From contig CAVWHY010000003.1 in NCBI GenBank assembly GCA_963754955.1, forward strand, positions 372,001 through 436,000: a stretch of DNA of 64,000 nucleotides. Reading direction: 5' to 3'. The notes below the pieces were generated by a model. That model ran no database searches. It saw only the letters and a program-made list of their open reading frames with translations, and had not been told where the DNA came from. Positions 1 to 10,912 of this stretch are shown here, piece by piece; position 1 is the first letter of the stretch, and each line of letters opens with the position of its first letter. Source of the DNA: CAVQJU01 sp963754955. GTDB taxonomy: Bacteria > Acidobacteriota > Vicinamibacteria > Vicinamibacterales > CAVVIG01. Position numbers and translations under genes: made by a program.

Positions 1-682
1 TGCCGCCGAGCAGCGCGAACCGCGCGTCGTCGGCGGCGTGGATCAGCGGGACGTCGCCCAACCGCAGCAACTGCGCGCCTGGACCTTCGTGGCCGAGGAA
101 CGGCGTCGCGCGCGCCATGTTCGAGCCGACCGTGATCGCCCAGATCGCCAGCTGGTCCCACGGCAGCAGGTAGCCGGTGAACGAGAGCAGCAGCGTCAGC
201 ACGAGCATGATGACGCCGACCGACCAGTTGAACTCGCGCGGCGGCTTGTACGATCCGGTCATGAACACGCGGAACATGTGGAGCCACACCGTGATGACCA
301 TGGCGTGCGCGCCCCAGCGGTGCATCTCGCGCATGATGCCGAGCGGCACGTGCTCGCGCAGGCCGACGATGTCGGTGTACGCGTATTCGAGCGTGGGCCG
401 GTAGTAGAACATCAGCAGCAGGCCCGTGAACGTGAGCACGAGGAAGAGAAAGAAGCTCAACCCGCCCATGCACCAGGTGTAGCGAAGCTTCACGCCCGAC
501 TTGCGGATCCGCACCGGGTGCAGGTGCAGGAACACGTTCGACAGCATCACCAGCACGCGGGTGCGGTCGGTGTTCGGCCGGTCGTGCCGGAACACGGATT
601 TCCAGGCCTGCGTTTCGGTCAGCCACTCCCAGAACCGGACGAGCGGGCCTTCCTTGGGTGCAATGGTTTTCGCTTCAGCCAT
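1..682 (-). CDS. petB: Cytochrome b, N-terminal part (cytochrome bc-type complex), cut by window edge
   Basis: Membrane cytochrome b subunit that passes quinol electrons within a bc1/b6f-type complex. 227 residues are visible and the frame runs open off the left end. Hydrophobic helices lie around residues 72-92 and 125-142. His121 (MHRWGAH) and His135 (WLHMFRVF) are spaced by 14 residues, as for one pair of haem-b ligands of this family; the second His pair lies partly outside the window. GYLLPWDQ is the conserved Qo-site-side motif. It is the last gene of a run HEAT protein, Rieske protein, cytochrome b on the minus strand. A longer N-terminal lead (about 70 residues) than plant b6 is present. 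Confidence 0.9.
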   Translation of the reverse strand, partial: MAEAKTIAPKEGPLVRFWEWLTETQAWKSVFRHDRPNTDRTRVLVMLSNVFLHLHPVRIRKSGVKLRYTWCMGGLSFFLFLVLTFTGLLLMFYYRPTLEYAYTDIVGLREHVPLGIMREMHRWGAHAMVITVWLHMFRVFMTGSYKPPREFNWSVGVIMLVLTLLLSFTGYLLPWDQLAIWAITVGSNMARATPFLGHEGPGAQLLRLGDVPLIHAADDARFALLGG

Positions 683-694
683 AATCCTCTACAA

Positions 695-748
695 GTAGCG
701 GCCGGCTTCAGCCGGCCGTTGCGACGTCCGCCTGAAGGCGGACGCTAC
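695..748. repeat. Inverted pair of REP-like hairpins (REPIN-like)
   Basis: Two short palindromes face each other. The first is GTAG followed by CGGCCGGC-TTCA-GCCGGCCG. The second is its mirror, CGTCCGCC-TGAA-GGCGGACG followed by CTAC. A GTAG box at the foot of a GC-rich hairpin is the layout of REP elements that RAYT transposases recognise, and an inverted doublet is the layout of a REPIN. It fills the gap between the Rieske and cytochrome b genes, so it will be transcribed. Related single copies lie near 27453 and 35272. No RAYT gene is in the window. Confidence 0.6.
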
Positions 749-752
749 GCCG

Positions 753-1580
753 TTACGCTTTCAAGAACGACTCAGGATCGATCCACTGGCCCAGCTCGCG
801 CTGGTAATGCTTGCCCTTGTCCACCAGAATCTGGCCGTCGTCGGCGAGCACGACGCGCGCGCGCTCGAGCGGTCGCGGCGCCGGGCCTTCGAAGTTCACG
901 CCGGTGAGACGGAAACCGCTGCCGTGGCAGGGGCACTTGAACTTGCTCTCGGCCGACAGGTAGTTCGGCGTGCAGCCCAGGTGCGTGCACACGCTGATGA
1001 GCACGTAGAAGCCGCTGGCGTGCTGCTCGATGTCGTCCGGGGTCCGGACGATCCAGATGCCGTACTTGTCCTTGAACCGCTCGTCCACGCCCATGCCGTA
1101 CTCGCTCGGGAAGCCGACCTTGAACTGCTGCGGCGGCTCGTTGAGCACGTTCGGGAACATGAACCGGCCGGTCGCGGCGAGCGCGGCGGCCGATGCGGCG
1201 GAGAACGCGCCCCACGCCAGGCCCAGCCAGGCGCGGCGGTTCAGGAGCGGCGAGGTGTCGTCGGGATCGCGTCCAGCGGCGACGGCCGGCTTCGCGGCCG
1301 CCGGCGCGGCAGCCGCAGCCTTCGCCTGCGCACCGCCCGCGGACGCGGCGGTCGTCGTCTTGCCGGCGAGATCCGGCAGCGGCGCAGCCGGAGGCTTCGG
1401 CGGTGCGGCCGGTTTCGCGGCATGGCTGGCGACCGGCGCCGTGCTGACGCCGGTGGCCGCCGCAGCCGCTGCCGTCGCCGGGGCGTCGCCGCCCGGAACC
1501 TGGCGCGTATTCGGCGTCGCCGCCGGATTGGCGCCGGTCGGCGGCGCGCTGGGCTCTATCGCCTTGTTGTCATCAGCCAT
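753..1580 (-). CDS. Rieske [2Fe-2S] protein with long Ala/Pro-rich N-terminal extension
   Basis: 275-residue Rieske iron-sulfur subunit of the bc-type complex. The cluster motifs are CTHLGC (Cys198, His200, Cys203) and CPCHGSGF (Cys216, Cys218, His219). Cys198, His200, Cys216 and His219 should bind the cluster, and Cys203/Cys218 should form the disulfide. A single membrane anchor lies at about residues 117-140 after NRRAW. Unusually, about 105 residues precede it, almost wholly Ala, Pro, Thr, Gly and Lys. This looks like a disordered cytoplasmic extension not needed for the Rieske fold. It starts 3 bases after the HEAT-protein stop, so the two are probably cotranscribed. Confidence 0.93.
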   Translation of the reverse strand: MADDNKAIEPSAPPTGANPAATPNTRQVPGGDAPATAAAAAATGVSTAPVASHAAKPAAPPKPPAAPLPDLAGKTTTAASAGGAQAKAAAAAPAAAKPAVAAGRDPDDTSPLLNRRAWLGLAWGAFSAASAAALAATGRFMFPNVLNEPPQQFKVGFPSEYGMGVDERFKDKYGIWIVRTPDDIEQHASGFYVLISVCTHLGCTPNYLSAESKFKCPCHGSGFRLTGVNFEGPAPRPLERARVVLADDGQILVDKGKHYQRELGQWIDPESFLKA

Positions 1581-1583
1581 CGT

Positions 1584-2482
1584 TTATCCAATCACCTTCA
1601 GCGCTTCGAGCGCCGCCTGCCGAACCTTCATGCTCCGATCCTCCTGGCTGAGCGTGCTCACCAGCGGCTTGAGCGACTGTTCCTTCAGCGCCGCGGCCGC
1701 GCGCAGGCCGCTGATCATGACGTCGGCGATCGGATCCTGATCCTGGTCCTGGCGCACGTCGCGCTTGACCGTCTGCTCGACGTAGCCGCGGTCGAGCATC
1801 TGCCGCAGCACGGCGACGCCTTCCGCGCGGTCGTGGCGCGCCAGCGCGACGGCGGCGTTCCAGCGCACGTCGGGCGCGCTGTCTTCGCAGCGCCGTGCGC
1901 AGTGTATCAATCTGCGCGTCGCCCGGCAGCGCGCCGAGGGCGTACACCACCATCTTGCGGATGCCGGCGTCGGCGTCCTGCGCCTGGTAGAGCGGGATGA
2001 GGCGATCGATGACCGCCGGATCGCCCGACGAGCCCAGCGCCCAGATGACGCTGATGCGGGTTTCGCCGTCGGGATCGTCGAGCGCGCTGGTGAGCCTCGC
2101 GACGGCGTCGGGCGGCATCGGCGGGTCGAGCCGGCCGATGGCGAGCGCCAGATAGCGGCGGACCTGCTGATCCCCTTTCGATTCCTCGAACGCCTTGACC
2201 AGCGCGGGCGCGAGCGTGCGATCGGCCCGGACCTTCGGGTCGGCCATCAGCCGCGACAATTCGTAGGCGGCCGGCCAGCGCCGATCGGATCCGCCGTTGC
2301 GGATCTCGGCCAGGTAGTCCTGTGCGCGAACGGTCGTCGGTCAGGAGCGAGCGGAAGCCCACGTAGACCGCTACCGTTATGCCCACGACAATCAACGGGA
2401 TCAGAAAAAACTGAACGGCGAGGGCGGGCGCGGCGACCAGAGGGCTGCGAGACGCGGATTCGCGCTCGACGAGTTTGTCCAT
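1584..2482 (-). CDS. Membrane-anchored HEAT-repeat protein (two 1-base insertions in the frame)
   Basis: First gene of the bc-complex run. A hydrophobic stretch (about residues 15-40, FFLIPLIVVGITVAVYVGF) anchors the N-terminus. The rest is HEAT/PBS-lyase-like repeats, with units containing YLALAIGRL, VIWALGSSGDPAVIDRLI and RWNAAVALARHD. The frame breaks near 2326 and 1887. At each, one G lies between two Cs on the plus strand, and removing it gives one continuous protein of about 298 residues. The gene sits directly before the Rieske gene, so a scaffold or assembly role in the complex is plausible. That role is inferred from position only. The start ATG follows a weak purine stretch. Confidence 0.75.
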
Positions 2483-2502
2483 GAATGGGAGTAAACCGGG
2501 CG

Positions 2503-2521
2503 CGCCTCGGACCGTCCGAGG
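2503..2521. other. GC-rich perfect hairpin upstream of the HEAT-Rieske-cytochrome b genes
   Basis: GCCTCGGAC and GTCCGAGGC are separated by one base and pair over nine bases. The hairpin lies 20 bases before the HEAT-protein start, in the transcribed or promoter region. No U-tract follows on either strand, so it is not a clear terminator. Confidence 0.4.
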
Positions 2522-2572
2522 CCTGCTAAGTTTTACTACGTGTGGCCTTTAGGGGTCAAGGCTGTCGGGCTC

Positions 2573-2660
2573 TGGAGAACTCGGGACTGGAGGCTGGACG
2601 CTAGGGGAAACGCACGAATCTTCCCCAAGCCTCCAGCCCCAAGCCCCTAGTCCACAGTTC
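2573..2660. repeat. Long imperfect palindrome made of 'ctggagg'-type words
   Basis: The left arm reads gagaact, gggactggaggctgg, cgctagggg. The right arm carries the mirror words ccccaagcctccagc, cccctagtcc, agttctc. The arms pair imperfectly around a loop of about 15 bases. It follows the ilvC stop on the minus strand and could act as that gene's 3' structure. It resembles in design, though not in sequence, the palindromes at 4352, 6155, 9044, 13840 and 21598. Confidence 0.5.
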
Positions 2661-2667
2661 TCAGCCT

Positions 2668-3697
2668 CTACTTGCCGACCGGCTCTTCCGTTTGAATCTT
2701 GACCGGGCGCAGGAACGGCATCATCGCGCGCAGCTTTTCGCCGACCTGCTCGACGAGGATGTGCTGCTCGATCTGCCGCTGCTTCGTGAACCACGGGCGG
2801 CCGTTCTCGTTCTCGTCGATCCAGCCCTGCGCGTACTTGCCGGTCTGGATGTCGCTCAGGATCTGCTTCATCGCCTTGCGCGTCTCGTCGGTGACGATCT
2901 TCGGCCCGCCGGTGTAGTCGCCGTGCTCGGCCGTGTCGCTGATCGAGTAGCGCATGTAGTTGAGGCCGCCCTGATAGACGAGGTCCACGATGAGCTTCAG
3001 CTCGTGGAGGCACTCGAAGTAGGCGATCTCCGGCTGGTAGCCCGCATCCACCAGCGTCTGGAACCCGGCCTTGATGAGCGCGCTCACGCCGCCGCAGAGG
3101 ACGGCCTGCTCGCCGAACAGATCGGTTTCGGTTTCCTCGGCGAACGTCGTCTCGATGACGCCGGCGCGCATGACGCCGATGCCCTTCGCGTACGACAGCG
3201 TGATGTCGCGCGCCTTGCCGGTCGCGTCCTGATGGACGGCGAAGAGCGCGGGCGTGCCCGCGCCCTCGACGTACAGCTCGCGGACGCGGTGGCCGGGCGA
3301 CTTCGGCGCGACCATCGCGACGTCGAGATCTTTTCTGCGGCACGATCGCGTTGAACCGGATGTTGAAGCCGTGCGCGAACAGCAGCGTCGCGCCCTGGTG
3401 CAGGTTCGGCTCGATCTCGGTCTTGTACATCTTCCCCTGGCTGTGGTCGGGCGTCAGGATCATCACGACGTCGGCCCACTTCGCGGCATCGGCGACGGTC
3501 GTCACCTCGAGGCCGGCCGCGCGGGCCTTCTCGATCGACCGGCTCGTCGCCGGCAGCCCGACCTTCACGCTGACCCCGCTGTCCTTGAGGTTCAACGCGT
3601 GCGCGTGCCCCTGCGACCCGTAGCCGATGATGGCGACCTTCTTGCCGCGAATGATCGCGATGTCGGCCGCGTCTTCGTAGTACATCTTTGCTGCCAT
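2668..3697 (-). CDS. ilvC: Ketol-acid reductoisomerase (one 1-base insertion)
   Basis: Second common step of Val/Leu/Ile synthesis: NADPH-dependent isomeroreduction of acetolactate or acetohydroxybutyrate. The N-terminal Rossmann motif GYGSQGHAHALNL and the C-terminal knotted domain (EETETDLFGEQAVLCGG, YFECLHELKLIVDL) are clear. The frame breaks after VPQK because the plus strand has TTTT at 3331-3334 where TTT is expected. With one T removed the join reads VPQKDLDVAMVAPKSPGH, the standard sequence, giving about 342 residues. A strong GGAG ribosome site precedes ATG. It is the last gene of the pheA-ilvDBNC run. Confidence 0.93.
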
Positions 3698-3714
3698 CAG
3701 AATCTCCTCATATC

Positions 3715-3773
3715 GCGGACCTGATAGGTCCGCACTACTACTATGCAGATGCAGTGCAGGCCTTCAGGCCTGC
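3715..3773. repeat. Two REP-like hairpins between ilvN and ilvC
   Basis: GCGGACCT-GAT-AGGTCCGC is followed by ACTAC, which read on the minus strand is GTAGTGCGGACC, a GTAG box at the foot of a hairpin. About 20 bases on, GCAGGCC-TTCA-GGCCTGC forms a second hairpin. The GTAGTGC start recurs in the palindrome at 34639. The elements lie in the 81-base gap between two operon genes. Confidence 0.5.
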
Positions 3774-3778
3774 CTGAC

Positions 3779-4331
3779 TTACACCGAATAGTCGCCCAGG
3801 TTGTCGTGGCCGGCCTGTGCCGGCGACGGTTCGGCGGACAGCGGCACGGCCGCGCCGGTGCCGCGCGCCATCGCCACGCGGCCCGTCCGCACCATCTCGA
3901 TCACCCCGTAGGGGCGAAGCACGTCGAGCAAGCTGTCAATCTTATCCTCGGTGCCCGTCGCTTCGATCACGAGCGATTCCGGGCTCACGTCGATGACCCG
4001 GGCGCGGTACACCTCGACGAGCTGCATGACCTGCGCCCGCACGTCGCCGGCAGCCGAGACCTTGATGAGCGCCAGGTCGCGCGAGATGGTCGCGCCGCAG
4101 GCTGAGGTTTTCGACGCGCCGCACGGGAACCAGCTTGTACAGGTTCGCCTCGAGCCGCCGCGCGCCGTACTCGTCGGTGTCGACCACGACGGTCATGCGC
4201 GAAATACCCACCTGCTCGGTCCGGCCGACCGTCAGCGACTCGATGTTGAACGCGCGGCGACGGAACAGCGACGCCACGCGGTTCAGCACGCCGGGTTTGT
4301 TGTCTACGTATACGGCGAACGTATGAATCAT
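3779..4331 (-). CDS. ilvN: Acetolactate synthase small (regulatory) subunit (one 1-base insertion)
   Basis: Regulatory ACT-domain subunit that gives the IlvB enzyme valine sensitivity. The N-terminal ACT domain (HTFAVYVDNKPGVLNRVASL, FNIESLTVG) and the C-terminal half (GTEDKIDSLLDVLRPYGV) are typical. The frame breaks after VENLSL near 4094, where an extra G lies between two Cs on the plus strand. Without it the join reads about RATISRDLALIKVSAAGDV, giving about 183 residues, slightly longer than the usual 160-175 owing to a Pro/Ala tail. It follows ilvB after a palindrome-filled gap. The symbol ilvH would be equally acceptable. Confidence 0.92.
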
Positions 4332-4351
4332 GTTAGTCAGGCCCTGCTCAT

Positions 4352-4425
4352 CACGAAGCCACGAAGATCACGAAGAAACGAAGTACGTCTTCCAAAAGAA
4401 CCTTCGTGGCCTTCGTGGCTTCGTG
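4352..4425. repeat. Imperfect palindrome of 'cacgaag' words, copy 1
   Basis: The left arm repeats cacgaag three times (cacgaagccacgaagatc). The right arm is the mirror cttcgtgg, ccttcgtgg, cttcgtg. It occupies most of the ilvB-ilvN gap. A second copy of this family is at 13840-13922, between sucC and sucD. Confidence 0.6.
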
Positions 4426-4432
4426 AAAAGTT

Positions 4433-6140
<1,708 letters not shown>

Positions 6141-6154
6141 AAAAAATCCTTGTA

Positions 6155-6230
6155 AGGCAGAGGGCAGAAGGCAAAGGGCAAAAATGCCCTCAGCCCTCCC
6201 CTCTGCCTTTTGCCCTCTGCCCTTTGCCCT
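6155..6230. repeat. Imperfect palindrome of 'gggcaaa/gggcaga' words
   Basis: The left arm is ggcagagggcagaaggcaaa; the right arm is its mirror, tgccttttgccctctgccc. It fills the ilvD-ilvB gap and ends one base from the ilvD stop codon. It is a further word-built palindrome type within the same operon. Confidence 0.55.
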
Positions 6231-7897
<1,667 letters not shown>

Positions 7898-7901
<4 letters not shown>

Positions 7902-8722
7902 GCGGGTTGCCCTTTCCAGCCGGGATAGGAACCGAGCGTGCGCAGCACCGGGGCGAATTCAGCCAGGTTGCCGAGCGCGCGTTGACACGGCATCTCTTCC
8001 CGGGACGCCGCCAGGTCCACGTAGAACAGGTATTCCCACGGCCGGCCGGGAATCGGCCGCGATTCGAGCTTCGTCAGCGTCACACCGCGCAGCGCAAAGG
8101 CGCTGAGCGCCTTGAACAGCGAACCGGCCTCGTTGGGCAGCGAAAACACGATCGTGGTCTTGTCGGGCTGCGTGTCCGAGAGCGGCCGCCGCCCGATGAC
8201 GATGAAGCGCGTGATGTTGTCGCTGAAATCCTGGATGGACGACGCGAGCGGCGACAGGCCGAAGATTTCGCCGGCGCGCGCCGACGCGATCGCCGCCGTG
8301 TCGGTCAGCTTGCCGTCCGACACCATCTTCGCGCTGCCCGCCGTGTCGTATGTCGCGATGATTTCGATGCCCGACAGCGTGCGCAGGAAGCGCTCGCACT
8401 GCGCCAGCGCCTGAGGATGCGAGTAGACGCGCTTGATGGCATCGAGCTTCGCGCCCGGCAGCGCGAGCAGGTGGTGGACCACCGGCACTTCCACTTCGCC
8501 GACGATCGGCAGGTGGTTCTCCATCAGCAGGTCGTAGTTGCGGTGGATGCTGCCGCCAATCGAGTTTTCGATCGGCAGCACGCCGTACTGGGCCGGCCCC
8601 TGCTCGACGGCGGCAAACACGTCTTCGAAGCTCTTGCACGGCAGCAGCGCCGCGTCAGCGCTGACCAGCCGCGAGGCGGCTTCGCTGAACGCCCCCGGCT
8701 CTCCCTGATACGCAATTTTCAT
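7898..8722 (-). CDS. pheA: Prephenate dehydratase with ACT domain
   Basis: Converts prephenate to phenylpyruvate in phenylalanine synthesis. 274 residues. The catalytic domain carries VLPIENSIGGSIHRNYDLL and the NITRFIVIG segment with the Thr-Arg-Phe signature. The C-terminal ACT domain has the phenylalanine-binding elements GSLFKALSAF and LESRPIPG. There is no chorismate mutase domain, so this is the monofunctional type. It is intact. It heads the ilvDBNC operon with a 4-base overlap to ilvD, and a strong terminator hairpin ends only 12 bases before its start codon, which suggests attenuation. Confidence 0.96.
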
Positions 8723-8734
8723 AGTCGTCGTACG

Positions 8735-8771
8735 AAAAAAAGGGCCATCACCCCTTTGCGGATGATGGCCC
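8735..8771 (-). terminator. Intrinsic terminator just before pheA (candidate attenuator)
   Basis: On the minus strand a perfect 9-bp stem GGGCCATCA/TGATGGCCC with a 12-base loop is followed by seven Ts. It stands between the nearest promoter and pheA, so pheA transcripts must read through it. The loop and part of the stem (8758-8765) are exactly complementary to 8797-8804 upstream. This offers an 8-bp antiterminator pairing that would break the terminator. Confidence 0.8.
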
Positions 8772-8796
8772 CTGGTGTTTCGTGTCTGGCCTTACT

Positions 8797-8874
8797 TCAT
8801 CCGCTGACCCGTTGGCGTGCGCTGATAAAGGGGACCATCAGTCCCACCGTAACGACGACGCTGACTACGGACAC
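8797..8874 (-). CDS. Possible Val-rich leader peptide for the pheA-ilv operon
   Basis: 25-codon ORF from GTG to TGA beginning MSVVSVVVTVGL. Eight of its 25 residues are Val, with one Leu, one Ile and one Phe. Its stop codon lies inside the strand that can pair as antiterminator with the following terminator. This is the arrangement of known ilv leader peptides. Doubt remains because the ribosome site is weak and the start is GTG. A 44-codon ORF in another frame (8926 down to 8792) begins nearer the predicted transcription start. Confidence 0.45.
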   Translation of the reverse strand: MSVVSVVVTVGLMVPFISARQRVSG

Positions 8875-8938
8875 ACCCGTCGGTCACGCTGTTGAACGGG
8901 CGACCGGGAGCGGTTGGGCACGTCATTGGTGTCCGACT

Positions 8939-8967
8939 ATTACAGCCGGGTCGCCGCACCCCGTCAA
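8939..8967 (-). promoter_or_regulatory. Sigma70-type promoter for the pheA-ilvDBNC leader
   Basis: On the minus strand TTGACG (8967-8962), a 17-base spacer and TGTAAT (8944-8939) each match the consensus at five of six bases. An A-tract lies just upstream. The predicted start near 8932 gives a leader of about 200 bases ending at the terminator before pheA. Confidence 0.7.
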
Positions 8968-9043
8968 ATCGATTCTTTTTTTGAAGTTATAAGCAGAACT
9001 AATCGAATCGCCAAGACTATAAACCGGCCGAATACCGCGCGGA

Positions 9044-9135
9044 CGACGTGGAAGGCAGAGCACGCGGAGCACACCGAGTTTTCGATCTGGATCGAATTTC
9101 TCTGCGTGCTCGGCGTGCTCTGCGTTCAACGTCGT
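9044..9135. repeat. Imperfect palindrome of 'gagcacgc' words, copy 1
   Basis: cgacgtggaaggcagagcac is mirrored by gtgctctgcgttcaacgtcg around a core of gcacgcggagcac and gtgctcggcgtgc. It lies between the DUF2905-like gene and the ilv operon promoter. A sister copy is at 21598-21668. Confidence 0.55.
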
Positions 9136-9138
9136 GAT

Positions 9139-9334
9139 TCAGCGCCTGAAGAACGACAGCACAAGCGTCAGGATGATGCTCAGGATGATCGACGTCGCGA
9201 GCGGGAAAGTAGAAGCTGACGGGGCCGCGCCGGACCACGAAGTCGCCGGGCAGCCGGCCAATCGGCAGACCGGCCATGATCAACAGCCCGACTGCGGCGA
9301 GGCCGAGGCCGAGGAACACGAGCAGCCTTCCCAC
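9139..9334 (-). CDS. Small two-helix membrane protein, DUF2905-like (one 1-base insertion)
   Basis: Starts at GTG with GRLLVFLGLGLAAVGLLIMA, then GRLPGDFVVRRGPVSFYFP and a second helix LATSIILSIILTLVL ending FFRR. This is the DUF2905 pattern of a small inner-membrane protein of unknown function. The frame breaks near 9202, where an extra C lies between two Gs on the plus strand; about 64 residues result after removal. It lies 7 bases from the ndk stop, so it probably shares the ndk transcript. Confidence 0.75.
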
Positions 9335-9341
9335 TGAACCT

Positions 9342-9758
9342 CTAAATCAGGTCGATCCCGGGAAAGAAGTACGCGATTTCAACGCTCGCCGTTTCGGGCG
9401 CGTCGGATCCGTGCGTGGCGTTCCGTTCGATGGACTCGGCGAATTCCTTGCGGATGGTCCCGGCGTCGGCCTTGGCCGGGTCGGTGGCGCCCATGAGCGT
9501 CCGCCACTTCCTGATCGCATCCGGCGCTTCGAGCACCAGCACGACCGACGGGCCCGACGACATGAACTCGGTCAGGCTCGCGAAGAACGGGCGCGCCCGG
9601 TGCACCGCGTAGAAGCCTTCCGCCTGCGCTTTCGACAGGTGCGTGAGGCGCATTCCGCGGATCGTGAACCCCTCGGCTTCGATGCGCTGGAGAATCCGTC
9701 CCGAGACCCGCCGGGCGACCGCGTCGGGCTTGATGATGGCAAATGTGCGTTCGGACAT
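9342..9758 (-). CDS. ndk: Nucleoside-diphosphate kinase
   Basis: Transfers the gamma phosphate between NTPs and NDPs through a phospho-His. 138 residues, normal length and intact. It begins ERTFAIIKPDAVARR. The active-site block NATHGSDAPETASVEIAYFF holds the phosphorylated His. A perfect TATAAT lies 9 bases before the ATG, so the messenger may be leaderless or nearly so. Downstream is the DUF2905-like gene. Confidence 0.97.
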   Translation of the reverse strand: MSERTFAIIKPDAVARRVSGRILQRIEAEGFTIRGMRLTHLSKAQAEGFYAVHRARPFFASLTEFMSSGPSVVLVLEAPDAIRKWRTLMGATDPAKADAGTIRKEFAESIERNATHGSDAPETASVEIAYFFPGIDLI

Positions 9759-9767
9759 CAGGATGAG

Positions 9768-9773
9768 ATTATA
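9768..9773 (-). promoter_or_regulatory. -10 box (TATAAT) of ndk
   Basis: A perfect TATAAT on the minus strand, 9 bases upstream of the ndk ATG. No good -35 box is seen 16-18 bases further up. The predicted transcription start is only a few bases from the start codon. Confidence 0.55.
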
Positions 9774-9887
9774 CGTGGCAGAAATTGCTAACTGCTGGCG
9801 ATCTTCACGCGCTCGGCCAAAACCGCCGCTGCAAATCGCGACTGACCGTGCAATCGCAATTTGCAATCACCAATTCGCAATCTGCAG

Positions 9888-10910
9888 TTATCGCAGCCCT
9901 TCCATGATTTCCTCGAGCGCCTCGGGACCGGGCCTCACGCGGTCGAGCGGCAGCGTGGCCAGCGGTTCGTCGACGACGTTCAGCTGTTCGAGGAAGTCGT
10001 CGCGATCCGGCTCGATGTAGACGATGCCGGTCGCGAACTCGCCGCGGCGCGCCGTCTCGTGCAGGCGCCTGAGCGCCATGATCTTGTCCGTCGGATCGTA
10101 GCTGTCTTCGAGCTTCTTCAAATACAGCTTCGACCCGTCGTGCATCGTGACTTCCTGCGTCGAGCCCGGCTCGTAGTCCACGCTGATGTCCTCGAAGAAC
10201 GGCACGAAGCTCACCTCTTCGAGCGGATCGTCGTGGTCTTTCACGTACGAGTAACTCTTCGTCGAGCCCTCGTGATCGTTGAACGTGACGCAGGGCGAGA
10301 TCACGTCCAGCATCACGGTGCCGCGATGGGCCAGCGCCGCCTTGAGGATCGAGAGGAGCTGCTTCTTGTCGCCGGAGAACGACCGTGCCACCATCGTCGC
10401 GCCGAGCTCGATCGCGAGGGCGCAGGTGTCGATGGGCGGCAGATCGTTGACGACGCCCGTCTTCAGCTTGCTGCCCAGGTCCGCCGTCGGCGAGAACTGC
10501 CCCTTCGTGAGCCCGTAGCAGCCGTTGTCCTCGATGATGTAGATCATCGGAATGTTGCGGCGCATCAGGTGCACGAACTGCCCGATGCCGATGGCGCCGG
10601 TGTCGCCGTCGCCGCTGACCCCGATGGCGATCAGCTTCTTGTTCGCGAGCATCGCGCCCGTGCCGACCGACGGCATGCGGCCGTGCACGGCGTTGAACCC
10701 GTGCGACGTGCCCAGGAAGTACGCGGGGCTCTTGCTCGAGCACCCGATCCCCGAAAGTTTCACGACGTCTTTCGGGTTGATGCCCATCTCGAAGAACGCG
10801 TCGATGATGCGCTCGGAAATGGCGTTGTGGCCGCAGCCGGCGCACAGCGTCGTCTTGCTGCCTTTGTAGATGATGGGTTCGAGCCCGATGCGATTGAGTT
10901 TTCCGGCCAT
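9888..10910 (-). CDS. korB: 2-oxoglutarate:ferredoxin oxidoreductase, beta subunit
   Basis: 340-residue ThDP-binding subunit of a 2-oxoacid:ferredoxin oxidoreductase. CAGCGHN near the N-terminus and GIGCSS supply Cys residues typical of the cluster site. GDGDTGAIGIGQFVHLMRRN followed by IIEDNGCYGLTKGQFSPT is the ThDP/Mg motif, where the TKGQ.SPT form favours 2-oxoglutarate-type enzymes. Its start is 2 bases after the korA stop. With sucCD next door the substrate is most likely 2-oxoglutarate, yielding succinyl-CoA and reduced ferredoxin. Confidence 0.9.
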   Translation of the reverse strand: MAGKLNRIGLEPIIYKGSKTTLCAGCGHNAISERIIDAFFEMGINPKDVVKLSGIGCSSKSPAYFLGTSHGFNAVHGRMPSVGTGAMLANKKLIAIGVSGDGDTGAIGIGQFVHLMRRNIPMIYIIEDNGCYGLTKGQFSPTADLGSKLKTGVVNDLPPIDTCALAIELGATMVARSFSGDKKQLLSILKAALAHRGTVMLDVISPCVTFNDHEGSTKSYSYVKDHDDPLEEVSFVPFFEDISVDYEPGSTQEVTMHDGSKLYLKKLEDSYDPTDKIMALRRLHETARRGEFATGIVYIEPDRDDFLEQLNVVDEPLATLPLDRVRPGPEALEEIMEGLR

Positions 10911-10912
10911 GG

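Noticed and set aside
8792..8926. 44-codon ORF (Arg/Thr/Gly-rich) overlapping the candidate leader in another frame
   Set aside because: Closer to the predicted transcript start but shows no regulatory amino-acid bias and no recognisable domain. Kept only as an alternative to the Val-rich frame.
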